From Allohahella marinimesophila (GTDB taxonomy: Bacteria; Pseudomonadota; Gammaproteobacteria; Pseudomonadales; Oleiphilaceae), in assembly GCF_039538005.1 (NCBI RefSeq), contig NZ_BAABBO010000016.1, positions 28,306 through 92,305 of the forward strand: DNA of 64,000 nt. Reading direction: 5' to 3'. This document shows positions 1 to 7,333 of the stretch, piece by piece. Under the pieces are notes generated by a model. That model did not search any database. It was not told the DNA's origin and saw nothing but the letters and a program-made list of their open reading frames with translations. Position numbers and translations under genes: made by a program. Position 1 is the first letter of the stretch; each line of letters begins with the position of its first letter.

Positions 1-372
1 CGCGCCGGTCTGTAGTGCGGCCACTGCACTGTTGAGCCAGTGGCTGTCCGCCGTGCAATCGGCGTCGATGAAAGCAATCCCTGGCGCCTCGGTAGCATTC
101 GCTCCCAGATTGCGCGCGGCTCCGGCAAACAGTGGCTCACGACTTTTGATCAGACGAGCACTCGAATACTGGTTCACCAGCAAGCGAATTGATTCGGACT
201 CTTGTCGCGCCTTTTTGCCGCTATTTTCGCCGTTACTGTCAACGACAATGATGTCGAAAGCCTGTTCCATATCCTGTGCTGCCACACTTTGCAGACAGGC
301 CTCGAGGGCCGACGCGTCATGTCGGCACGGGATAATGACAGATATGACGGGCGAGGGCGTGATGCGGTTCAT
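1..372 (-). CDS. Glycosyltransferase family 2, partial (C-terminus beyond window)
   Basis: The N-terminal 124 residues of a GT2 (GT-A fold) glycosyltransferase are visible; the gene runs off the left edge. The start of the protein has the usual beta-strand and nucleotide-binding pattern (SVIIPCRHD, then DIIVVDSNG), followed by GAARNLGA and a FIDAD acidic motif near residue 105 that corresponds to the metal/nucleotide-binding DxD. It would transfer a sugar from an activated donor during surface polysaccharide assembly at the inner membrane. Its ATG overlaps the stop of the flippase gene upstream by 4 bp (ATGA), so it is the last visible gene of the polysaccharide operon. Donor and acceptor cannot be inferred. 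Confidence 0.85.
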   Translation of the reverse strand, partial: MNRITPSPVISVIIPCRHDASALEACLQSVAAQDMEQAFDIIVVDSNGENSGKKARQESESIRLLVNQYSSARLIKSREPLFAGAARNLGANATEAPGIAFIDADCTADSHWLNSAVAALQTGA

Positions 373-1799
373 GCGCTCAGCCTCGCCTGCAGATAACCGA
401 AGGCTCTGCTGATCTCCTGCGCGATTGGATGTCTGAACAGGTAGACCGCGGCTAGCCAGGCCAGTCCGAAAACCCCGCTCACCCAGATGAAGCGAACGAT
501 GGGATGAAGCTCGGGCATCATCGCAAGCCAGGTAAATAGGCCGGTGAACAGGGTCATCAAGGCGCTCGTTACAAATGGGCGGATCAGCGTTAACAGGCGC
601 AGTTCGACGGATTGTCTTATGAGCCACAGAGACACCAGACCTTTCAGTGAGGAGGCCACCACGAACGCCAGGCAGGCGGCCTCCAGCGAGTGAAGGCTGC
701 CGAGCATCGCGAATGCTATGGTGATCAGCTGAATGCCTAGCTGCAAGGGGAGAAAGGCCCGCAAGAGGTCCAGCACCACAAGGAACTTGTAGGCGCCGAA
801 GCTGAATGGCAAGAAGATACCGCTGAGGCAGAGTACCCGAATTACAGGTATGGCCGCTGTCCATTGATCACCGAGCAAGGTCAGTACTATGGGCTCAGCG
901 GCTATAGCCATGTAGAGGAAGAAGGGCCAGGACAGCCCGCTGATGAATGCCAGTTTATGGGTATAGGCGTACTGAAGATTGCCACCTTCCCGAACAGTTT
1001 TGGACAGGTAGGGGAGGAGGACAGGCAGCAAACCCTTCAGCAGGAGTTCATTGGAGATTTTCGTGACCTTCTGGGCTCTGTTCAGCAGGCCCAGACCGGC
1101 GTACCCGAGCAATCCCCCTATTGTCAGACGGCTGACCGACTGACCGATCGTCGATAGTCCATTCATTGCAGTATTGAGGATGCCGAATCCAAGCAGGTCG
1201 TGAGCCTTGCGCAGCGAGGGCAGGACCCAGCCGTGGCGCTGATGGTGCACCAGGGCAACAGCCACGAGTACCAGTTGCTCTAGTAGCAAGCCTATGGCCA
1301 GGCCGAGAGCGCTATAGCCAAGATAAACGAACAGAATGCTTCCGAACACCAGGGCACAGTCTTTCGACACGTTGATCAGATAGAGCGTTTGGAACTGCAT
1401 CTCCCGTAGCAGATTGGCCCGCAGCAGCATGGAGAGTGGGGCCAGCATAGAGCTGATCGCCAGCACGACAATAACCTGCCCCAGCAGAACCTGATCCGCT
1501 GGCACGAATAGCGTCGACCCCAGAATGATCAGTAGGCCTGAAGACCAGGACGACACCAGCGCGATGCCAAGTGCGGTTCGTCGATGCTGTGCATCCACGA
1601 CATCTTTCTTCACCAGGTAGTCGAGCTGACCCAGCTCAACCAGCACACCGCCGAAAGCAACAATCGCCGCACCGGTCGCGAAGATACCCACTTCCTCAGG
1701 CAACATAAGTCTGGCAATGACGACCATCGAAATAAACTGAAGAAACATCGATGTGTACTGTTGTGCGTAGGACAGCAGCAGCTTGTTGCGGATACTCAC
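369..1799 (-). CDS. Wzx-like polysaccharide flippase (PST/MATE-fold membrane protein)
   Basis: A 476-residue integral membrane protein made almost wholly of hydrophobic helices (about 12-14 expected), with the N-terminal pattern typical of the polysaccharide transporter (PST) family: an amphipathic start, then MVVIARLMLPEEVGIFATGAA. Family members flip undecaprenyl-linked oligosaccharides across the inner membrane. It lies between glycosyltransferase genes. The start is GTG, overlapping the stop of the GT4 gene as GTGA, which suggests translational coupling. It could serve O-antigen, capsule or exopolysaccharide export; no polymerase or export gene is in view to decide. Confidence 0.85.
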   Translation of the reverse strand: MSIRNKLLLSYAQQYTSMFLQFISMVVIARLMLPEEVGIFATGAAIVAFGGVLVELGQLDYLVKKDVVDAQHRRTALGIALVSSWSSGLLIILGSTLFVPADQVLLGQVIVVLAISSMLAPLSMLLRANLLREMQFQTLYLINVSKDCALVFGSILFVYLGYSALGLAIGLLLEQLVLVAVALVHHQRHGWVLPSLRKAHDLLGFGILNTAMNGLSTIGQSVSRLTIGGLLGYAGLGLLNRAQKVTKISNELLLKGLLPVLLPYLSKTVREGGNLQYAYTHKLAFISGLSWPFFLYMAIAAEPIVLTLLGDQWTAAIPVIRVLCLSGIFLPFSFGAYKFLVVLDLLRAFLPLQLGIQLITIAFAMLGSLHSLEAACLAFVVASSLKGLVSLWLIRQSVELRLLTLIRPFVTSALMTLFTGLFTWLAMMPELHPIVRFIWVSGVFGLAWLAAVYLFRHPIAQEISRAFGYLQARLSA

Positions 1800-2992
1800 G
1801 ACGCGGGAAGGGCTCCCGTCAGTGATGATTGCCAGACATTTTCCACAGCTTCCGCGGCCGCTTCCCAGCTATACTGCCGGGTCACCAGGGTCTGCGCTGC
1901 GAGTCCGAGACTCCTGGCACGCGTCGGGTCTCTCAGAAGCGCCACAATGGCTTCCGCGAACGCCTGTACATCACCGCTCTCAACTACCAATCCATTCCTG
2001 TCGTGCGTGATGGCTTTGGCGGACCCACTGGAGGAGACCGTAGGCGTACCACTCGCCATATAGTTCAGCAACTTCTGCGGGATGCCGGCGCATTCAGCGC
2101 GGGGGTTGACCAGCACATCGGCTGCGGCAAGCTCCGCTGGCAGGTTCTCGAGACTGCTTGGCACAATATCGATGGCATCGGCTATCTGCAGGCTGACTGC
2201 CAGCTGCTCGAAGGTCGAAAAGTCGCCCTCGGTGACCAGACGGAGACGAGCTTCCGGTTCAGCCGCTTTCACGAGGGCGAAGGCCTGCAGGAGCAGGTCG
2301 ATACCCTGATAGGCCGCCAGGTTTCCGGCGAAAGCAACTGTTCGTGCGGAAGACTGCACATTTGATTCACTGTGTGGCCCTGCTTTCGCCGCAATCGCCT
2401 TCGAAATGAAGTCACGCTCGACACCATTGACGATCGTGGTGACCTGGTGATCAGCTTTGCCAGCCTTGTTCAGGAACAGCTCGCGCAACTCATCGCTCAC
2501 GGTCACGATATGATCTGCCGAGGCTGGCAGGCTGGCATCCAGCCAGTTACCCACCACCCGCTTGAGACTGTTGAGAGCAGCCGGGCCATAGACGGAGAGC
2601 TCTTCGCCGATACGGGTGTGGGCGTCATAGATGATGGGCGTTTCGATGCCTGCCATCCGAAGCCACTTGGCTACCAGAAGCGCTTCGATATGATGGGCGT
2701 ATATCAGGTCGAACGGTTTGCTGCTGCAGAGCGAGCGTGCCAATTGAAACAGCATGGGATTGAGCAGCATGAGCTTCGTTAGTGACGGCCCCGGCGAAGT
2801 CTTGTTGTAGAATTTGAGTGGACGCGTGCGATTCACAGGGAAGGACACTGGAATGGCTTCATCACCCAGGAAATAAGCGGCCACCTCGACTTCATGTCCA
2901 CGCTCGGCCAGGGCTTCAGACAGTCGATGAATCCGGATTGGCGTGCCGCGCCGCCACGGAAAGGGGCAGGCAGCAAGAACGAGAATTCTCAT
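1796..2992 (-). CDS. Glycosyltransferase family 4 (GT-B fold)
   Basis: A 398-residue GT4 protein. The N-terminal domain opens with MRILVLAACPFPWRRGTPIR and the acceptor-side pattern RIHRLSEALAERGHEVEV; the C-terminal Rossmann domain holds FAGNLAAYQGIDLLLQAF and a donor-binding loop ECAGIPQKLLNYMASGTP. In that loop the second glutamate of the classical E-x7-E motif is replaced, as in the PxKLxxYMA subgroup. The reading frame stays open well upstream, but the ATG chosen here overlaps the stop of the preceding gene as ATGA and begins exactly where family homology starts, so the longer start is rejected. It probably acts in the cytosol on a lipid-linked glycan. Confidence 0.85.
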   Translation of the reverse strand: MRILVLAACPFPWRRGTPIRIHRLSEALAERGHEVEVAAYFLGDEAIPVSFPVNRTRPLKFYNKTSPGPSLTKLMLLNPMLFQLARSLCSSKPFDLIYAHHIEALLVAKWLRMAGIETPIIYDAHTRIGEELSVYGPAALNSLKRVVGNWLDASLPASADHIVTVSDELRELFLNKAGKADHQVTTIVNGVERDFISKAIAAKAGPHSESNVQSSARTVAFAGNLAAYQGIDLLLQAFALVKAAEPEARLRLVTEGDFSTFEQLAVSLQIADAIDIVPSSLENLPAELAAADVLVNPRAECAGIPQKLLNYMASGTPTVSSSGSAKAITHDRNGLVVESGDVQAFAEAIVALLRDPTRARSLGLAAQTLVTRQYSWEAAAEAVENVWQSSLTGALPAS

Positions 2993-4080
2993 GAGAAGTA
3001 CACCTTGCTGACATACCACTGCATCAGCATTTCGACTCGTCCTACCATATCCGCAATGAGCTGGTTGGTCTTGATCGCACTTGTAAGGGGCAGTGGCCCA
3101 GGCTTGAGGATGTCTTGATCCCGCTTTTGCCGATGATTCTGCCAATACTGTCGTTGTACGAGCAGTGAGGGAAAGTTGGCTAGCGTCGACCAGAATGCAG
3201 CGATCCATTGACGGCCGAAGCCCTTCTGAATCATGCCTGCGAACTGTAATAGTTCGATGACCAGTAGCACCGGGGCCAGCTTGAGCAAGGTCGGGCCGGA
3301 AAAGTACTTCAGCATGATCCACCAGCGATTTCGGATCAGGCAGAACATGCGGCGATCGGGAATGCGATAGCCCGGACGCCACGACAAGTCTGCAGTGCCT
3401 CCCCCGTGAGACACGACAGCGGAGCCGACGGCCAACACAGTGTGACCGAGAATATTTGCCCGTACACCGAAATCATGGTCCTCCAGATTGAACACCAGCC
3501 GCTCATCGAAGGGGAGGCCGCCTCGCCAGCGCCCCCGATGCAGCATGAAGCAGGCCGTGACGAGAGAGGAGGTGCTGGCAGTGCTTGCGGGTACTTCAGC
3601 GACGGCAATATTGGCGAAACGTACCGACATCATCCCGGTGAAGTGGCAGTCAGCACTCTCATACTGGATCGTGTCTGGCGCGCTGGCATACAGCACTCTC
3701 GGCGCTGCGATGACTGCATTGGCGTTTTCGCTCATGGCCTGGGTCAGATTCCTCACGGCATCAACATTCAGCTGAACATCATTGTCCTGGAACAGGATCA
3801 GATCGTTTCTCGCGAGCCGAAAGCCGGCGTTCCGTGCTGCACCCGGGCCACCATTGCTGGCCAGGCTCACAACTGAGACGAAAGGAAACCCCCTGGCTAT
3901 CTCAACAGAATTATCGGTCGACGCGTTGTCTATGATCAGAACTTCATCGAAATAACCGGTAAACCCGGCCACCGCTTCCAGAGCGGTCATCAGATAATCA
4001 GCACCGTTATAATTGATGATGCAAAGGGTAAGGGGGCCGTGAAGCTTTGAAACGGCGAAGTCTCCTGAAGCGAGGGGCAA
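2989..4080 (-). CDS. Glycosyltransferase family 2
   Basis: A GT2 protein of up to 363 residues. It shows LTLCIINYNG, VLIIDNASTDNS, GGPGAARNAG and the acidic FQDNDV motif in the catalytic half, then FNLEDHDFGVR as the likely catalytic-base region. The C-terminal part is hydrophobic/amphipathic, suggesting membrane association. The WbbL/rhamnosyltransferase-like subgroup has this arrangement. It is the first gene of the leftward polysaccharide operon. The only usual in-frame start is a TTG at the listed end, which lacks a ribosome-binding site. A good AGGAGA site lies further in, 7 nt before a GTT codon at 4051-4053, so the true start is uncertain. Confidence 0.82.
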   Translation of the reverse strand: MPLASGDFAVSKLHGPLTLCIINYNGADYLMTALEAVAGFTGYFDEVLIIDNASTDNSVEIARGFPFVSVVSLASNGGPGAARNAGFRLARNDLILFQDNDVQLNVDAVRNLTQAMSENANAVIAAPRVLYASAPDTIQYESADCHFTGMMSVRFANIAVAEVPASTASTSSLVTACFMLHRGRWRGGLPFDERLVFNLEDHDFGVRANILGHTVLAVGSAVVSHGGGTADLSWRPGYRIPDRRMFCLIRNRWWIMLKYFSGPTLLKLAPVLLVIELLQFAGMIQKGFGRQWIAAFWSTLANFPSLLVQRQYWQNHRQKRDQDILKPGPLPLTSAIKTNQLIADMVGRVEMLMQWYVSKVYFS

Positions 4081-4169
4081 ATAGGATAGAGACTACAAAT
4101 CAATCATTACAGAATTGTGATATCGATGCAGATTGATCGCATTCTATACAATCCTGAACATGAATTCAT

Positions 4170-4267
4170 CTCGCTTGTCTCGCGCTGCACAGTGCCAGCA
4201 GCTTGAGTTTCCGCCTATAACAGGCGGTACTGGCGTCGCTCCGGCTGGTAAGCGTGAGACAAGTGAG
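4170..4267 (+). other. Large nested inverted repeat (possible structured RNA)
   Basis: A 17-bp inverted repeat pairs 4170-4186 with 4251-4267. All positions pair on the plus strand if two G-T (G-U) wobbles are allowed. Inside it CCAGC (4195-4199) can pair with GCTGG (4244-4248), and CCGCCT (4211-4216) with AGGCGG (4222-4227) across a 5-nt loop. The wobbles fit a plus-strand RNA; on the minus strand they would be A-C mismatches. It lies upstream of the likely rimO promoter, so it is not obviously that gene's leader. No known RNA family was recognised. The rest of the 254-bp gap holds only the rimO promoter and probably the promoter of the leftward operon. Confidence 0.55.
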
Positions 4268-4284
4268 CGAAGTTCCAGCTCATT

Positions 4285-4293
4285 TGGTATACT
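4285..4293 (+). promoter_or_regulatory. Extended -10 promoter element of rimO
   Basis: TGGTATACT matches an extended -10 element (TGn followed by TATACT) 41 bp before the rimO start codon. The -35 region is weak, as expected for extended -10 promoters. A purine-rich GAGAG ribosome-binding site follows 8 nt before the ATG. Confidence 0.5.
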
Positions 4294-4334
4294 ACGCCCC
4301 GCATTTTTCCTTCCTCTAAATTCGAGAGCATTTC

Positions 4335-5723
4335 ATGGCCGTTGACATTCATACGCCTCTGGAAACCAAAGGCGCTGCGCCAAAGATCGGCATGATCAGC
4401 CTGGGCTGTCCAAAGGCCCTGGTAGACTCCGAGCGCATCCTGACCCAGCTGCGACTTGAAGGCTACGAAGTCTCTCCAAGTTATGAGGGTGCAGATGTCG
4501 TGGTAGTCAATACCTGTGGCTTCATCGACAGCGCTGTAGCCGAATCCTTCGATGCCATCGGCGAAGCGATGCGTTCCAATGGCAAGGTGATCGTGACTGG
4601 CTGTCTGGGCGCGAAATCTGGCGATGTGCTCGAGCGCTACCCTGATGTGCTCGCAGTGTCCGGCCCGCAGGCCTATGAGTCAGTGGTCGACGCCGTGCAC
4701 CAGCACGTGCCAGCGCCGATGGACCATGATCCCTTCACTTCGCTGGTGCCGCCGCAGGGTATCAAGCTCACGCCGCGCCATTACGCCTATCTCAAGATAT
4801 CTGAAGGCTGCAACCACAAGTGCACCTTCTGCATTATACCTTCGATGCGGGGCCGCCTTGTGAGCCGGCCAATTGGAGAAGTGCTGGACGAAGCCCAACG
4901 CCTGGTCGACTCTGGTGTAAAGGAGCTGTTGGTCATTTCGCAGGATACGAGCGCCTACGGCGTGGACCTGAAGTACAGGACCGCGTTCTGGCAGGGGCGT
5001 CCGGTCAAGGGGAACATGCTCGAGTTGTGTCGTCAGCTTGGGCAATTGCGCGCAAAGGATGGCAGCAGGGCCTGGGTGAGGCTGCATTATGTCTATCCCT
5101 ACCCACATGTTGATGAGGTGATTCCGTTGATGGCCGACGGTCTGGTCGTGCCTTATCTCGATATTCCATTTCAGCACGCCAGCGAGAAAGTGCTCAGGGC
5201 GATGAAGCGGCCCGCCTACGCTGAAAATACCCTGGCGCGAATCAAGTTGTGGCGCTCGATCTGTCCTGAATTGATCATTCGCTCGACCTTTATCGTTGGC
5301 TTTCCCGGTGAGACTGAAGAAGACTTTCAGATCCTTCTCGACTTTCTGGATGAAGCGCAGTTGGACAGGGTGGGGTGCTTTGCTTATTCACCAGTAGAAG
5401 GCGCTACAGCGAATGAACTGGCTGATCCAGTCCCGGAAGACGTGAAACAGGAGCGGCTGGCGCGTTTCATGGCCAAGCAGGCTGTCATCAGTGAAGCTCG
5501 ATTGAAGAATCGCATTGGTGAAGAAATTGATGTCTTGATCGATGAAGTAGTCGATGAGGGTATCGTCGGCCGTTCCAAGGCTGATGCGCCTGAAATCGAT
5601 GGTCAGGTATTTGTCGACCATCGAAGCGCCGGCGATCGCCTTGAGCTCAAGCCGGGACAAATCATTCGCGTGCGTGTCATCGACTCAGATGAGCACGATC
5701 TCTGGGGTGAGCATCTGAGCTGA
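4335..5723 (+). CDS. rimO: Ribosomal protein S12 methylthiotransferase RimO
   Basis: RimO is a radical-SAM enzyme that adds a methylthio group to the conserved aspartate of ribosomal protein S12 (beta-methylthio-Asp) in the cytosol. The 462-residue protein has the full family layout: an N-terminal UPF0004 domain with cluster-binding Cys25, Cys61 and Cys90 (SLGCPKALVDSE is typical of RimO rather than MiaB), a radical-SAM domain with CxxxCxxC at Cys159, Cys163 and Cys166, and a C-terminal TRAM domain. It is a single-gene unit, preceded by an extended -10 element and followed by a strong hairpin, convergent with hupE. Confidence 0.97.
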   Translation: MAVDIHTPLETKGAAPKIGMISLGCPKALVDSERILTQLRLEGYEVSPSYEGADVVVVNTCGFIDSAVAESFDAIGEAMRSNGKVIVTGCLGAKSGDVLERYPDVLAVSGPQAYESVVDAVHQHVPAPMDHDPFTSLVPPQGIKLTPRHYAYLKISEGCNHKCTFCIIPSMRGRLVSRPIGEVLDEAQRLVDSGVKELLVISQDTSAYGVDLKYRTAFWQGRPVKGNMLELCRQLGQLRAKDGSRAWVRLHYVYPYPHVDEVIPLMADGLVVPYLDIPFQHASEKVLRAMKRPAYAENTLARIKLWRSICPELIIRSTFIVGFPGETEEDFQILLDFLDEAQLDRVGCFAYSPVEGATANELADPVPEDVKQERLARFMAKQAVISEARLKNRIGEEIDVLIDEVVDEGIVGRSKADAPEIDGQVFVDHRSAGDRLELKPGQIIRVRVIDSDEHDLWGEHLS

Positions 5724-5732
5724 TCTGCCGCA

Positions 5733-5765
5733 ATAGCCTGCGGTTCCTGTGCGAACCCAGGCTAT
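5733..5765. terminator. Strong hairpin between convergent rimO and hupE
   Basis: ATAGCCTG (5733-5740) pairs with CAGGCTAT (5758-5765), and inside it GGTTC (5742-5746) pairs with GAACC (5753-5757) around a 6-nt loop. This gives a stem of about 13 bp with a single bulge. It sits in the 61-bp gap between two convergent genes, the place expected for a two-way terminator. There is no long T-run on either side, so intrinsic termination may be partial. Confidence 0.55.
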
Positions 5766-5784
5766 CATCATTCTTACACTGACT

Positions 5785-6375
5785 TCAGACCGCTGCGCCC
5801 AGAAAGGCCAGCCCGGCAATAGTGACCATGCCGCCGATGGTTCTCACGATCGCTCTGCCGGCCGTGCCGGTCAGCAGTAGACCCATTGAAATGCCCGCCA
5901 GGTGAAGCAGCCCAGTGGCCATCATGAAGCCCCCAGTGTAGATCAGTGGGCCACTGCTGGCCGGTACTTCGCTGCCATGAGCGAAACCATGAAACACCGC
6001 AAAGACGCCAACCATACAGGCTGCAGGCACCAGAGGCATGCGCACACCGAACGCTATCAGGGAGCCGATGGCTATGGCAGACACCGCGATGCCGATTTCA
6101 ATGCCAGAGAAGACTAGTCCGCTCATTCCCAGCGCCGCACCAAGGCCCATGGCCAGGGGGAAGACGACAGGTAGCAGGAGCATTGCAGTTCTTCCCATGA
6201 ATGCGCCCCACAAGCCAACAGCTACCATGGCTGCAATGTGATCCCATCCAAGCAGGGGGTGAAGAAAGCCGCTCGCAAAGCCATCTACACTGCCGAGTGT
6301 ATGGGCGCTGGCGGTCACAGGAAACAGTATGATCAGGCATGCAAAAAACAAGGTCCGGGCTTGGTAGGCAGTCAT
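5785..6375 (-). CDS. HupE/UreJ family membrane protein (probable metal permease)
   Basis: A 196-residue HupE/UreJ protein with an N-terminal signal-like segment ending at ASAHTLG, the family motif HPLLGWDHIAAM and about six transmembrane helices, including HGFAHGSEVP. Characterised members take up nickel (or cobalt) for hydrogenase or urease. Neither enzyme is encoded nearby, so its substrate here is unknown. The ATG used has a good AGGAG ribosome-binding site 7 nt upstream; a slightly longer frame exists but has none. It is convergent with rimO and transcribed alone. Confidence 0.85.
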   Translation of the reverse strand: MTAYQARTLFFACLIILFPVTASAHTLGSVDGFASGFLHPLLGWDHIAAMVAVGLWGAFMGRTAMLLLPVVFPLAMGLGAALGMSGLVFSGIEIGIAVSAIAIGSLIAFGVRMPLVPAACMVGVFAVFHGFAHGSEVPASSGPLIYTGGFMMATGLLHLAGISMGLLLTGTAGRAIVRTIGGMVTIAGLAFLGAAV

Positions 6376-6588
6376 TGCAGTTCTCCTAGATAGCGGCAAT
6401 ACGGAAGGTGAGAAGTCGTGTCAGAAGCAGGTTATTAACTCAGGCGGCACCGCGCAAGCTGAAAAGTCGGGCATTTGAGATTGTTCAGGCCCCGCGGATG
6501 TGCCGCAGTCGGAGGGTTCTCAGCCGGCTTCGGGAGAATTCTGGCCTGAAGATGGCTGATCCTGTATGCCTTTTACCTGATCTATGTT

Positions 6589-6634
6589 TATACTCGAACC
6601 TGTTCCTGTCTGCGCAGTTCGCAGTGAACAGGTT
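6589..6634 (+). promoter_or_regulatory. Promoter and long dyad upstream of the DUF3015 gene
   Basis: TATACT (6589-6594) looks like a -10 element, placing transcription start near 6600. A dyad starts just after it: AACCTGTTC (6597-6605) pairs perfectly with GAACAGGTT (6626-6634), and inside it CTGCG (6610-6614) pairs with CGCAG (6620-6624). It can act as an operator over the start site or as a hairpin at the 5' end of a leader of about 100 nt. The 328-bp gap between the hupE and DUF3015 starts holds this element; nothing else was recognised there. Confidence 0.4.
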
Positions 6635-6703
6635 GGCCTGGCAGTGTGTGAAGGCTGCTGGGTAATGGCTATAAAAGCAAAAAACCACATAGGACACAGT
6701 ACT

Positions 6704-7189
6704 ATGAAAAAGCTTATTCTCGGTCTGGCAATGGCATCGCTCTCTGCTTCCGCCCTTGCTGCCAACACTCACGGTCCTGCCGGTTGTGGCCTTGGCACCG
6801 AAGTCGTGTTCAGAGATGCCAACGAGTGGCATGAACACGTTCTCGCTGCCACGACAAATGGCACGTCCGGTAACCAGACTTTCGGCATCACCTCAGGCAC
6901 GCTCGGATGCCAGGATGCAGGCGGCCCCCTGGCTGCTGACGTCAATACCTTTATCGACGCCAACCTCGAGCAGATTGCTGCCGATACGGCACGTGGTGAT
7001 GGCGAAACCCTGCAGGCACTGGCTGATGTGATCGGTATCCAGCAGGCTGATCAGGCTCGCTTCAAATCTCAGATGCAGGCCAACTTTGACAGTCTGTTCC
7101 CCAGCGAGCAGACCACATCTGGCCAGACCTACAATGGTGTGGTGACTGTGATGGCAAGCGACGCGACACTGGCCAAGTACCTCGGCTAA
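6704..7189 (+). CDS. DUF3015 family periplasmic protein
   Basis: A 161-residue protein with a clear Sec signal peptide (MKKLILGLAMASLSASALAA, cleaved before NTHGP). The mature part has the DUF3015 signature: a CGLG motif near the N-terminus, a second cysteine in the GTLGC motif, and a C-terminal region containing LADVIG and the end of a helical domain. The two cysteines probably form a disulphide in the periplasm. The function is unknown; the family often sits next to DUF4105 genes, as here. A longer in-frame start is rejected because the signal peptide begins at this ATG. It ends in a recognisable terminator, so it is probably monocistronic. Confidence 0.85.
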   Translation: MKKLILGLAMASLSASALAANTHGPAGCGLGTEVVFRDANEWHEHVLAATTNGTSGNQTFGITSGTLGCQDAGGPLAADVNTFIDANLEQIAADTARGDGETLQALADVIGIQQADQARFKSQMQANFDSLFPSEQTTSGQTYNGVVTVMASDATLAKYLG

Positions 7190-7231
7190 GACAGCGTAAC
7201 CTGGCTTATACTACAGCCAGGGCTGGCAGGA

Positions 7232-7258
7232 GGTCGGAGCGCACGTTCCGGCCTTTTC
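7232..7258 (+). terminator. Rho-independent terminator after the DUF3015 gene
   Basis: GGTCGGAGC (7232-7240) pairs with GTTCCGGCC (7245-7253), with two G-T wobbles, around a 4-nt loop. TTTTC follows at once. It lies 43 bp after the DUF3015 stop codon. Confidence 0.65.
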
Positions 7259-7333
7259 ATTCCATGCTGATGGCGGCGCCATCCTGGCTATCCCTTCGAG
7301 AGTATCGGTATTTCACGCTTAGTCCTCTGGCAC

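Noticed and set aside
2993..3382. Longer start for the GT4 gene (130 extra residues)
   Set aside because: Lies inside the GT2 gene, and the internal ATG overlaps the GT2 stop as ATGA and matches family N-termini.
4170..4267. Inverted repeat as a tRNA or signal-recognition RNA
   Set aside because: Lacks cloverleaf spacing, a T-loop and the conserved 4.5S RNA core.
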